A stretch of 64,000 nucleotides of DNA. Origin: Guyanagaster necrorhizus. Taxonomy: Eukaryota; Basidiomycota; Agaricomycetes; Agaricales; Physalacriaceae. Location of the stretch: assembly GCF_019112545.1 (NCBI RefSeq), contig NW_025064894.1:49669-113668 (forward strand), given 5' to 3'. Shown piece after piece: positions 47,430-59,181 of this stretch. Numbering within the stretch: the first letter of the stretch is position 1; every line of letters starts with the position of its first letter. The notes beneath the pieces are model-generated. The model made no database searches and was not told where the DNA came from. It worked only from the letters and a program-made list of their open reading frames with translations. Made by a program: the position numbers and the translations under genes.

Positions 47430-48740
47430 CTACTGGTTGAATCTCCTACCGATGGGCTGTGCTGCGTCATGAGATTTGACAGCGACCGCTCCCACCGACT
47501 TGGGAATCCCGGTATCCCTCCCCGACGCGGACGTGAGGCACTGTAAGACGATCTTGTCATGAAAAAGGTTAGTCAAGCAGCCGCCAATTTTGGGAGTACC
47601 GCATCTCAGATCTGTTGAGTCGAACGAAGTCATATGTAACCATATCGCTGTGGCTGTGGGCTTGTATACAGTACAGGTTATTATAAAATGACTATCCCAG
47701 AGATTTAGCACGAAAAGGCGATTTGTCACTGCCGGGCTCCGACTGTGCTGTGTCACTAAGCAAGTTACTAATAGCGGTAATCCCGACTCACTTGGCCGGA
47801 TCAACCCTTCTGCATGCTTCTACCAAGTTCTAGTTCCACCAAGCAGTGAACACCGCTTTGCTGTTGCTTAGTCATCTTTACTGTGCCGGGGCACCCGGCT
47901 ACCGAATACCGGAGGATCGTCAGAATTTCTCGAGACCCTACGGAGGGGAATATCGCCCATATGTGTCCTCCCATTTAGCACAGCCTGCGAGGCGTCATAC
48001 TGATGATCGACCTGATTTGCGTATAACGGAATCCGCAGTGCGGGGAAATCGACATGTGTGGTGTCAGTGCAGTGTGGAGTTCACCGCAAGCTTACTTACT
48101 GGAACACCGGCTATGAACTGCCTCAACAGGAAATTACAACCGTACAGATTCGAGTCAGCCTGTGTCAAAAACTATGGCTTGGGATGACAACTCGACCGGC
48201 ACAGCCACGTTAGAGGCATAGGCAGGCAGGCGGTATTCGTCTGCCGATCTAAAAGTATGGTCAGCGTACTGCGCAAACACAGAGAGCGATCCTCTTCTCC
48301 GACTATCGCTATTCATCGTCATATCACCGGAAAAAATGGGAGCGAAGTATGGAGCAGAACTCAAATCTTGACGTCGCAGTGAGGACGGCAACGGCCGAGG
48401 GAGGACATAGAGATACGGACCGTGTGAAGGACTTTGTGAGAGACATAGCTTTTGTCGCTCATAAATTGTTCAGATAACGGTCGCATTCATTTAGAGAGAA
48501 TTTACCACACAAGGGCGGCAACTGCGCTTTTAGCACCCACGTGACGTAGCACGTGGTCTCAAAGGCCCATTATTGGGCCCCAGATCATCCCTGCCGCAAC
48601 TAAGTAAAGATGCAAGCATCCAATATATTCCATGATGCCTTGTCAAATCAACAGACAAGGTGCCTAGGTATCATCTAAAGATAATTGGCTAACGTACAAT
48701 TATAACTGACCCTCCGTTTCAATGACTAAAACTTCTCACC
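47430..48740. other. Intergenic region between hsp20 and nox, no supported gene
   Basis: Open stretches at 47804-47430 (-), 47846-48187 (+) and 48391-48155 (-) have no motif or splice support. Two CACGTG palindromes at 48538-48543 and 48550-48555, exactly 12 bases apart, could be a basic-helix-loop-helix binding site. Confidence 0.45.
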
Positions 48741-48753
48741 CAATGCTCAGCCA

Positions 48754-50852
48754 TCAGAAATTTTCTATTAAAAAATCTCCATGTCAACATTGAACCTCAT
48801 GGCAACGACAAAATTAACACTCACCCTTGCCATAGAAGAAGCGAGTACCCTGGGGATCCGAGTACTTGTTCGCCATAGTGTGAAGCTGCTTCGAGAGAGG
48901 CGACGGTCCGCAGAAGAACTAGAACAGAAGATTGTCAAGAAAAGACCACAAATGACAAAGGACATAAAATAAAAATACGCACCACACCAACATCGGTCGA
49001 GGGGTGTTTCTGAACAAGGGAACTGAACACCCGGTCCCAGTTCGGACGACCAAAGTGTGTGGGCGCGCGGAGAGACGTAATCGCGTCCTTCTCAGCGCCG
49101 ACGTCCTGAACGAAGATATTGTTCATATCATCCTCCTTAATCTTGGCGGTGAGGTAAATGTTGATCTCGATTCGGTTCAGGGTATCTTGTTCCTCAATTG
49201 CGTGAAGAAGGGAGTGGAACCACTCGGCGCTGCCATAATCGCGGATAACCCATGTGAAGTACACCTTTGACAACCGTGTCGGCTTCGAGTGCCCGAAATT
49301 GTTCATCCTATACCAGATGGACTTGAGGATCCTGACCGGTCATTAGTTACGGACGAAGACATCAGTGCGTGGAAGGAAGGAACATACGATGCAAAAGGAG
49401 TAACGCCGATACCAGCACCAACGAGTAGGATAGTCTCGTAATTCAAGTAATCCTCCGAGGCGCTACCGAAAGGTCCATCGATCATGACACGAGGGAGGGT
49501 ACGATTGATGGGCGGATTTATGTTGGTACCGATGACGACTCCTCCAGCAGGTGCACCTTTCTCCTTCGTTTCAAAGTCGCATCCAACAGCCTCAGCCAAA
49601 GCCTTCGTGAAGTCACCAACAACGCGAATGTGAAGGGAGATATAATCCTCCTCAGGCGCACTGGTGAGAGTGAAAGGGTGCCACTGGAAGTATGATATCT
49701 CGGGACACGACAGGAAGATATACTGTCCAGCCCTGGTGGTAGTCTTCTCTTTCTTGATTTGGAGTTCCACTACATTCGAGGGATGCTGGATAACCTTTGA
49801 GATGTAGGTGACATGACGTGACCGGATTTCGCGAAGAATGCGCTCCCAGACCCAGATGACACCACCAACAAGCCAGTAGCGCTGCGATGACAGTTAGAGA
49901 TACCCATAAGACGGATGTTAGTGTTCCACTCACCCAAAACACGCCAATGTTGTTGAAGGAGCAGTACGGGGGCCTGTCAGGCTTGATCATGCAAAACATG
50001 CCGTGCAATTGCCAGTTGATGAAAAAAACGATGAATAGATGGTGGGTGTACCAGAACCGTTCGAAGTTGGCACGGCGACGCTTCTCCATGGCATACCACA
50101 CCATGATTCCCAGAGCTATGGTCATAATCCAACCTGTAAGACCGGGTCCAGTGACGACGTTTGCAAGCGCGAACTGTTTGACCTTTTCGCTCGTAGATGC
50201 ACCGGGGATGGCGTCAACTAATTTGTAAATGTTGACGATATGTGCAAGAATGTGGACGGTTGTCCAAATAACCATGGACCAGGCGGTGGCTTTGTGTAAT
50301 AAAATGTTCTTATCGAACGGAATGATATCGTTAAGAGGTGTGCGACGAAGGAGTGAGACAAAGTTGCGGCAGACCGGCAAAAGAATGAAGATCACGTCAA
50401 CGTGAAGAATCAGGGCAGCAGTACGAGCGATGGCTGGAGGAAAGGGCTATAAGTGACCAGCCTCGAGGTACCCAAGTTTGTCACTCACGAAATGTGATAC
50501 CAAACGTAGCGCGAGCGTTGACCGAATTATCCCTCAAGTCGTAGTTGAGGAATCCGAACACTCCAACAAGGAGATGAAGGAAGACAAATAAGGCGAAGAA
50601 GAGCTGTTTTCCACCGTCATTGATCATCCAAACATTCCATTTCTCTCTCCAGCCCTTCGGCTGAAAGGCCAGTCTAGGGATAGAGGAATTCGTTAAGGAC
50701 CTCTGAAGACCTTGGAGCCTCTTGCGCTCAGTCTTATTGCGCTGAAGGTGAGAAGGTTCGTGCCCGTTGCCATAAGGGTTGGGCAAATCCGGGTGCTCGT
50801 CTAGCGTCGAGGGGCGGTCGGAGAAATCCAGACCAGAAGAACGACTGGCCAT
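48754..50852 (-). CDS. nox: NADPH oxidase catalytic subunit (fungal Nox)
   Basis: Transfers electrons from NADPH through FAD and two hemes to oxygen, making superoxide used in hyphal fusion and differentiation. Six exons: 50852-50489, 50433-49934, 49881-49388, 49331-48983, 48918-48825, 48764-48754; 603 residues, phases consistent throughout. Heme ligands have canonical 13-residue spacing: His168 and His182 (HKATAWSMVIWTTVH), His252 and His265 (WYTHHLFIVFFINWQLHG). FAD site HPFTLTS (356-362); NADPH site GAGIGVTPFAS (443-453) and FFCGP (570-574). The last exon is 11 bases and supplies the conserved end KENF. No EF-hands, so not the NoxC/Nox5 type. The N-terminal extension of about 70 polar residues is longer than in many NoxA; NoxA versus NoxB is not decided. 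Confidence 0.95.
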
Positions 50853-50859
50853 TGCGAAA

Positions 50860-51590
50860 GGTAGAAACTACTACTGCCTGCGCAGAGAAGAAAAAAGAAG
50901 GACGAAAGGACCTGCCTGCTGGTCGTTGAAGGAGTAATGGGAAGAAAAGAGGACGGTGCCAGATGGACAAGTTCTGGGTGGGTCGCTTTGATCAAAACGT
51001 TACCATAGCACTTTTGGGTGCAAAGAGCTCCTATCTGCCAAATTGGTGTAAAGCCGAAGTTTTGACAGGATGCCGTATTACAAATCACTCTATTTTGCCA
51101 GAAGATGTCCGCTCAATCGGACCATCAAAGTTTCAATGCACGCTGACGCTTTTCTTCTTTGACGATCAGATGTAACAGGTTTGGCGGCCTTCATGCGTAT
51201 TCACATAACGAAAAGGCTCTCTAACTAGAAACCATAAAGCAAAAGTCACGATTCAAGCACAAGCTGTCAAGCGCCTGACAGTGTCCAGCTCACTTAGTAC
51301 CATGGATTGTGGTGCATCACTTCCAAGTTGACTGACGGTTGTCTATGTTAATTTCTAGAGGTGATGTTGAAAGCTGACTATATTCCAGACCCTCATTAAT
51401 CAATAATGACTATTCCAGGCTCTACAAACGTATTCCTTCCATCGTATTCCCTCGCAGTGTAGCATTGTCATCTTCTGACAATTATCTTTCACGAAGCGGT
51501 CTCAGATGGAAAATATTTGAGACTCCTTGGAATGCGTCTACGCGTGGGAGTTTCCAACGACTCACAAAAACTACTTCCTTCTTTTCCTTC
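50860..51590. other. Upstream region of nox, no gene supported
   Basis: No coding region with motif or splice support. It contains the shared upstream space between nox (minus) and the broken HNH gene (plus). Confidence 0.5.
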
Positions 51591-51598
51591 CACTCAAA

Positions 51599-52837
51599 AT
51601 GACAGTGCCACTACTTCCCAATCGATATCATACATGTGGAACCTAGCTCTTTGTGGCACCGAGCCTATAATCATTACCTTTCCTTCGAACGACACCCTGT
51701 TGACACGGACAGAATCATCCGGACCCGAGTACTAGGATATCTAACCCTGAACGCTCCTTCTGACACTGGACGATCAGCAGTCGCTTCCGAGATCCTATCC
51801 GTCCCCGAAGGCGCATATAATAAGCTTGCAGAGCTAGCTAAATTTAGGATGGATCGATTCATCCGCTATTATAACTTATTTTTATTATACGCAAGTGGAG
51901 TCTGCAACTAATCCCCTTCAGTTAAAGTCGGAGAGGGTCATATACCCCCTTCTTCTCACCATCTGTCACGACCATTCTTTGATGGTAGTCAAGATCTGCT
52001 CAATAACCCGTTCCAATGGCCTCCCGGTCGTGGAACGGCTAAGCAGAAACTGCGCCGCACTACACGTCTTGTATAGGCTCTTGTCCGTGACCGGTATGGA
52101 TGCGTTCTTACCGGCACCAGTGATGCAGCGAGCTTTGAAAATGACCCCAGCGTTGCTCAGCGCGTGAATGCGAATGACGTTCGTATTGCAGTGACGGAGT
52201 TCGTACATATAATCCCAGAGGGCTCGAACGAAAATTTTCAGCACCCTAAAAACATATTAATCATATTAATCCAATTTTGCCTTTCATGTGCTAGAGGCTG
52301 AGATATTCCCAGCCTAAGCGGGCCACGTCTGTTTGGACGGTCCTAAACCATTTCGCAGGCATTGATGTGACGCGATAATCGAATAGGTTGAATATCCATG
52401 ACCTCAGTAACGTTTTGACAATATGCGGTAAGGAACGCGCGGCGTTTGATGATTTGATGATTTAGTTTGAAGCGACGGTGAGTATTTATCGCATCTGCTG
52501 TAGGGGAAATATATAGAATCGATTTCACTTCTAGGGCCAACGGGCCAACGAGTACAGGGTGTGCGCTCTCCGTGCTCTATATATCATTCACTGCCCACCG
52601 ACAATCACATTTACTACCACAGATCCTGCCAACTACCCAGTTCCTTCTCCTCGTTATCTTGCTATTCATGCACCATGCGCACGCGCCTCACGCAAGGTGA
52701 TGAGGGAAAGGGAGTTTACCACGGTGCTTGTATATGATGGGGGATCCGCCGCGCTTCTAGAGCAGCTGCTGGTGCAGTCGAAGATCGAGGACGGAGATGA
52801 CCCAGAAGAGGAGACGATCGCCAATTCTATTCAATGA
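51599..52837 (+). pseudogene. HNH_2-type endonuclease-like gene, broken
   Basis: Matches, from memory, the large mushroom family with an HNH_2 domain. The start MTVPLLP (ATG 51599) must shift one base to continue as IDIIHVEPSSLWHRAYNHYL. Then come RVLGYLTLNAPSDTGRSAVA (about 51730-51790), the metal-binding region ALVRDRYGCVLTGTSD (about 52077-52125) and VTEFVHIIPEGSN (about 52190-52230), SVWTVLNHFAGID (about 52328-52368), and the C-terminal block FTTTDPANYPVPSPRYLAIH (about 52610-52670) to TGA 52835-52837. In-frame stops at 52074 (TAG), 52376 (TAA) and 52463 (TAG), plus the shift near the start, make a functional product unlikely. Introns are visible near 52240-52320 and 52470-52535. Confidence 0.7.
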
Positions 52838-52839
52838 GT

Positions 52840-54930
52840 GGGCTGCCGGAAGAAGGTGGCTTAAAGGTAAAGATAAAAGTTGGACTTCGCAGAGGCCCGT
52901 CGAGCGTTCGAGGAAAACCATGTTGCATCCTCCGGTCAAGGGCTGTCTATCCGGAAAAAACGCATGTGTCCAAACTCTCTATCTGGAAAGGGCTACGGCA
53001 CACCACAGATTTACCAAGCACAATAAGATATTCTACCGTTCACTCGTCTTGCATGACCGTACTTTACGAGGACAGGGTCACGGAAACTCAAAATGACAAC
53101 CCTGACGTGGATTCATTTGTTTCGAACCCCCGTTTGTCGCTAAATCGTAGCGAGGCTGAATATCAATTCTCGCGAGTATCGCTGAGCTACTTTCCTTTGC
53201 TCGTAGTTGCGATCAGATGCTTCGACTGGAACGATTTTTTTTTTCAATGAATGGCCGTTTGGCTAGAGCTGAGAGCGTACCGTCGCACCGGCCTGAGCCA
53301 TTGTGTAGGATCAGAGTATTTACTGGCATTGATTGTTGCTGGATTGTTCATCATTAACGAACTACATTATGCTATCCACGCAGAAATCGCCAAGTACAGC
53401 GCAGCTAGAAGCCGCTATTTTTGGATCAGTGCCTGCTGCGATATAGAGTTTATTAGAGTTTAGAAAACCAGCATATGGTGCAGCAATTAGACATCTACAC
53501 ACTTCTATTGAGAACCTTCTTGATGCCAAAGAAGGCACAGACCTATATTACCCTATATTGTCTTATAATATAATTGAGAAAAGCCTCCGAAGCCGCAGAA
53601 GTTGCACAGTGCTCAGATGTCCTGACAACAGATAGGCACGTCGACATGTTCAACCATGGGACAGATGGAGGACGCCATGACGGCACAGTTCTCCGAGTCA
53701 AGATGGATGATACCATTGAAATGTTGTAGTGGTCAGACCGATGGAAATCTAGAAACTGTGCCAAAGTCGTTCATTTGTCAAGGTTAGAAACCACGGTGCA
53801 TTACACGGTCGTAAACACTCAAAAGTACTTGAAGAATACCAATAAATCAGATCGGTTCTCATACCCACCTGATATCGGTGGACCGTGCAGTGTAATTCTA
53901 CCTACCTACCTACCTACCTACCTACCTACCTACCTACCTACCTACCGCCTTCGATAAGATGACCTCAGAGTCAACCCGCTCAACATAGCCAGCCCCAAAG
54001 GCGCATATGAGTGAGTAGTTTATCCCGTCCATATAGCATTAGCTGCTGTCGCATTACCCACCCTTCCCGTTCACCATAACTACCATGGAAAATGACCGAA
54101 AAATACCTCGAAAACGCGGCAGAAGAATCAGGAGGAAAGGCTGCGGATGCAAAGGTTTACAGCAGGAAGGGCGCGCTGCATTGCTTGACAGCAGTAGTAA
54201 AGTCAATTGGTGGAGCTGAGTAGTTTGACGCTGAATCATATCCCTGAAAAATCAGGTTAAACCTGATTCACCTCGACCTTCCTCTGCTCAGTAATCGACC
54301 CTCTAAGAATATGAGCCTCAAGTTTCCACCAAGAGTATAAGACCAGTTTCTGACGGCAGTGGAAATAACCTCTAGGTTTTGTCACGCCTTGGAGAACTCG
54401 ACGACAGCGGCTAGACCCCTTCTTCAATTCCAAGTTCATATCGCAAGGCTGACATTTAAGGAAGATGATTTAGCAAAACATGGCAACTGCGAAACAGACG
54501 AGAGGAGCGCAGTCGACTCGGAAGTGGCTGCGTGGTAGGACTCTCTTCGGGCCGATCAGCCGATCCAATCTTCATTGTTGTCCACCGTCGACGCGTTTCA
54601 GTGGGACCCTCAGTCCATATCTTCGTACCATTTCGGGATCTAGAGAATATTTCAGCTGGGCCTGAGCGTAAGATGACTGCCATAGTGCCTACTCAATAAC
54701 ACGCAATTTTATGCGACTTTACTGGTAGTTACAGAACATCTCATGAAGTGTGCACGAAGCTCCCAATAACGGCGAAGAAGACCGTTTGAATGTGGGTTTT
54801 CTTCCTACGTAGCTCCTATTCACTGATTCATCGATTCCAGTCAATTTAGTACGGAAGTATTTTAGGCATAATCACAAGGCTACAGAAAAGGAAATTGCCT
54901 CTTTTATCTACGACCATCTCTTAGATCGAC
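52840..54930. other. No supported gene; one microsatellite
   Basis: A 138-codon open stretch overlaps the end of the HNH relic (52834-53250, +) but has no recognisable motif. Other frames are short. The stretch holds the CTAC repeat at 53898-53946. Confidence 0.5.
53898..53946. repeat. Tetranucleotide microsatellite (CTAC)n
   Basis: About 12 uninterrupted copies of CTAC. Confidence 0.95.
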
Positions 54931-54936
54931 ACGACG

Positions 54937-55746
54937 ATGACAATGACGACCAAGCCCGAAACCGACGTCTCTATAGTAGTTGCAAATGAAGTGAGGTAGA
55001 ACTCTTGTCTAACGTTCTGTCTTTCTATTACCCATAATTGAACCATGATAGGGAGTGGCATTTTCGTGGGTCTGAACAAACACTTGTACGGAAACACTCA
55101 AGCACAAAGCCCCCCTTCCACAGACATCTACTTTCGCCAGAAGAATCCCGGTGAGCATCACGCTGCGCTGGAGCTGCGTGATGCCGTCTTGAGACTCTGT
55201 CGTGATGGGGCTTTCGTCGCCGTGCCATTGTTCCGTGTCAATACGGAACCCATGGGACCCCATCCAGTGGGTAAGCCACCTTTTCGTATTCTATTTCTTG
55301 GCGCGTATTCGGTTGACACTTCTGATCCAAGGCTCCTACGAAATTTGGGTCCCCGGAGAGAGCTTCTCATCCGTATTCTCGTTCATCGCGCTGAATCACG
55401 GACAATTAAGGTATCTTTTATAGCTGATTCTCGTGATCCATCATGCTCAAGGCTGCTATTAGCGTTCTTGTGCACCCCTTGACTTTGGATGAGGTTCGGA
55501 TTCTGTCCTCGAATATATATGCATAACCAAATTCTGACTGATTTGACAGCGAGCGTTCGTCATACCTGCGTAATTGCATGGCAGTTATGACTAATATTTC
55601 TTAGGGATCACGAACATCGTAATGCATGGATTGGCCCGCCGTTCCCGTTGGATCTGTCTGCGCTCCCTGAGAAAGCAAGTTCAGTACCCTTGCAATACCC
55701 GAGCCTCAGTTCGTTGATCCTGTTCTCTCTATTTGATCCGTCCTGA
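54937..55746 (+). CDS. DOPA 4,5-dioxygenase-like extradiol dioxygenase
   Basis: Family that opens the ring of DOPA in the fungal betalain route; in most fungi the substrate is unknown. Proposed exons: 54937-54995, 55052-55065, 55124-55270, 55332-55410, 55463-55493, 55550-55569, 55605-55746; 163 residues, near the usual length. The 14-base second exon is needed to build the metal-binding start EWHFHIYFRQ. Other family landmarks: EPMGPHPVGSYEIWVP, FIALNHGQLSVLVHPLTLDE and DHEHRNAWIGPPFPLDLSAL. His residues in HFHIYF, HPV and VHP fit the expected metal and substrate positions. Donors of introns 1 (GTAGAA) and 5 (GTTCGG) are weak, so exons around 55493-55605 are less certain. Confidence 0.72.
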
Positions 55747-55765
55747 TTCGGGCCTCTTTTCAGGG

Positions 55766-56900
55766 ATGGGATATTCTTCGAATGTCCCTCCGCTAACAAT
55801 GGAACAACGAAAGAAAATCGGGGCTAATATCACACATCTTTTGAGCAAGGAGAAGTTGGCGGCGAGACCACCTGTCTGGTAGTATTAATGGTATGTACAG
55901 ATGTATATTCCGAGCAAATCGAACTTCGGTATGTGAAGATAATTACCGTTGTCAACACGTACAGAAACTTGGTGCCAGTCCACTGCGCGTCTGCTCATGA
56001 CTCGGTCCGAGCAGGAAAGGATTGAGGCTCTAGAGTAGAAGGATGAACTATATAAAAAATCAGGAGAGGCTTTTTCATGCTTCGAACACCGCTACAAGAA
56101 TGGACACGAGTTTTGTAATGACTCCTGCAGGCAAATTCAAAGTCAGTATGTTTTCCTCTTCTTCATGCTATAATATCTGACTGGTTCTATTATGTTCTAG
56201 TCCTACTAATGTTACCTCTGTCGTCGAGCAAAAGGTAAGGCTTGACAAAAAATGACCATCTTTGCTCACCACCATCAGGACCCAATGAACTCGTAGCGCA
56301 CCCGCGTTGCTTATCGACCGTCTTCCCACAAACCCACCTGCGTATCTTAAATGCAAGTTCGTATACCAGACTACAGGAAGCAAGATACTTCCTTGGCAGC
56401 TACTTCGGTCTGGACAGAAGATATTGACTACCGCGCCGTATGTAGCAGGCGTAGCGGCCGTCGGTGGGGTGTCGTGGTTAGCTGGGAGCTGTAAGTCTGT
56501 CTGCATATCCCCCATTCTCTTCTTGTATTGACGATTTTTCAAGTGCTTATTCGGCGGAACGTGCGCATCCTATTACTAGGTAATCCAGCTAGCGGTGTAA
56601 GATGTTCTCCCTAGTCTTTTAAATCTATTTTTGACTGACAACATGTCCTAATGCAGCGGCTTGGAACCCCTCTGGTATGCATACTAGGCCGGGAGCCCTC
56701 TCGATACCGTCACTTTCTACTCCTGGCCCTACTCGCCTATCCCCCACTTGACGTACGCGAGCGGCTTATCCTTCAATCTTCCGACGGCCTAGGTCTCTTC
56801 CCTCTTCCCTTCAGCCGTCCGGATCCTTCGATCACTTGGCCTCCCTACTCGATCACAATTCGGATGCCTCATCTACGATTGCTTCCGTAGTCCTTCCAAC
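55766..56900 (+). pseudogene. Unidentified gene relic with a membrane segment
   Basis: Pieces read on the plus strand: MEQRKKIGANITHLLSKEKL (55798-55857), ERIEALE then a stop, DELYKKSGEAFSCFEHRYK (about 56035-56100), and KILTTAPYVAGVAAVGGVSW with LAGS (56420-56488). The last is followed by an intron of about 64 bases and LLIRRNVRILLLGNPASGV (to 56600). A Ser/Pro-rich stretch follows to about 56900. A stop splits the second piece. The segment 56425-56600 has an inverted paralogue at 60921-61100. No family recognised. Confidence 0.35.
56425..56600 (+). repeat. Inverted duplicate, copy 1
   Basis: About 175 bases closely similar to the reverse complement of 60921-61100, including both exon edges and the intron between them. 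Confidence 0.8.
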
Positions 56901-57119
56901 CCGCCCCGACCTTTTATGGGATATCTTCAGTGGCTGAATGCGCCATCCCGTTTGTCTGGGAAGGGGTGCCAATGACGACAAACCATGATGACCATTTTCT
57001 GCGACCATTTCCTCAGCCCCTCAAAGCCCAGCTAACCCGTCTATACCAGTACAGTACATACCGGTTCAAAATGAGTCGAAAAATGGTATTTATATCGATG
57101 CTATCAGGGTAGATCCTGC

Positions 57120-59180
57120 CATTGTCACTACTCGGAACCAAAATGCTACGCCGTCATTACCATGCTTGATGTTACCCTCAAAGCTCTGCTTTGAATTAAC
57201 CTCTTGCCTTGTTACTCGGACTCAGTTGAACGACGCGGCTGCGGCATCATCACAGAATGTAAGTGGTAATTCACTTTAGCACAAATCGTCGTACTCGGGA
57301 TATGAGCGATGATGAAAAAAGGCCGACTGACATACGTACAAAAGGTATCTTGATATACGTATTAGGAACTGTACAGTAATATTACGAATATCCAAATGAG
57401 AGTTACGAAAGTCATCCTAGGAGTTTGCTTTTACTCGTTCCTGCTGCAAGAACCATTCAGCAGTGTCTCCTGAAATGGAAGGACGAAACGTGCCTTGAGC
57501 ATCTTATGATCAACTCCTAGCTTACAAGTGTGAACTCATGAAAGGTATTGCCATCGGAACCTGTATTAATTCTTAGCTACAGAGGTACATCTTCACAAGG
57601 TTTATTTCCTCAGCCAATGCATGATCTAGGCCGACCTCTCTTTCTGCAACTCCGCAGCTGTCATTGAACAGCTTCACGAAACAACGGGCTTCGATTACTG
57701 CCTTTGCTGTATCACCTTCTGGACCGGATATGGGACAACTGGTGGGAGGGACTTGTGACTCATAAAGCGGAGGAATTTTGCAGAGATAACCAACAAATTT
57801 TTCCAGTGTCTCAGGCCTAAGTGCTAAGAACCAAAGCCACAATATTCCTCACTTGTACACAAATTGTCTTGGATTGGTCAACCATCACTTCCTAAACTCT
57901 GTATTCACAGCATCATACCATATGAAGAGGTTTTGTTGCCTCAGATGCCAGATCTTAGTGCCTTTGCTTTAGATCTTGGATATTGGCCAGGTAGCATGGG
58001 GACCATTTTTAATTAGGAAATGGACATTACAACTGCTCTCTTTCATTCATTGCCACAGCAGCCATTGGAGGTGGGTGTGAGTTGAGAATGACATTATGAA
58101 ACTGCCTCACCACCCCTGATTGTGCAACGACATCTTTTCCTTTGGAAAGCCTGTGGTCTGGGCTGCATGCTAATGCTTATGGGGTTTCAGAATGTCCATC
58201 TGATTCAACTGCACAGGTCATTTTATCAGGTGCAATATACTAGTGGAGTAATGATACTCTAGTCTTCTTCATGTGTCATGTGCAGGTAGCACTTGCAATG
58301 ACTCCAGAGGTTCAAGTAAAGCAGACAGACTAATAGCATAGTGAATTAGTAGCTATAACTTTTGTTACAGAATCTGACACAATTATTTTGAGTGATAATG
58401 ACTTAAACTGATGACTATTCTAAGTCTTATATATATAGAATACTTGGTTACTATGCTGTTTTTAAGAACCTATGGGACAATCTATTTGGTGATCATAGTA
58501 TTTTCTGATCTATCTAATTTAGCTGATTATAGAAATTATTCTATCCATTAATGGCATTTGCTAGGCTGACTACTTGAGCAACCTGTCTATTCATTTGATG
58601 GTATCTGCTGAGTTGGCTACCTGCTCAAAACATAATGCTGATGGCAACCAAGCACTTCTAGATAATATATAAATTTTTAAAGTATTAATGTCTAATAAAA
58701 TAAGTCTCTACTACATGTAGAAATTTATATTGGCATATCAAAAATCACTCTTGCAGCCAAACAGATTTTAAATCTTCTCTTCAAAGCTAATGAATCATTG
58801 ATTCTATTACTATATATTTCAGCTAGAAATCTTTACTCATTGCAAAATATATAATAAGAGTAAGATGATTATATATTTTTATCATCTGTTGATTTTCAAA
58901 GTGCATCTTTTTTCTGATGAAGAATTATATACAGTAGTTGATATATCAATATCAGTTCTTTACCATGTTATAATCAAATAAATCTGAATCTTGTTTTTCA
59001 TGATGATATTTTAAAATGATCATCTTTTTAATATGTAGTGTTGATACTTTGTTGATACTTTATTATTAGTTTTTGCTGTGTCACTGCAGACTATATAAGA
59101 AGGGATTTAATGTGTATTATATCTACTAACTACTCTCTCCAAGTTTCTTGCTTACTTTCTACCTTCACTCAGACTTCTCC
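57120..59180. other. Largely featureless; CpG-poor from about 57.9 kb
   Basis: An open frame of 89 codons at 57842-57573 (-) reads naturally (VPPTSCPISGPEGDTAKAVI) but has no known motif. From about 57.9 kb to the start of the membrane protein gene the sequence is AT-rich with very few CpG, like the mobile block, yet I recognise no transposon protein in it. Confidence 0.5.
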
Positions 59181-59181
59181 A

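Noticed and set aside
52834..53250. 138-codon plus-strand protein gene
   Set aside because: Begins inside the end of the HNH relic, has no motif and no splice context.
53898..53946. CRISPR-like array
   Set aside because: It is a simple CTAC microsatellite without spacers; a eukaryotic genome is not expected to hold CRISPR arrays.
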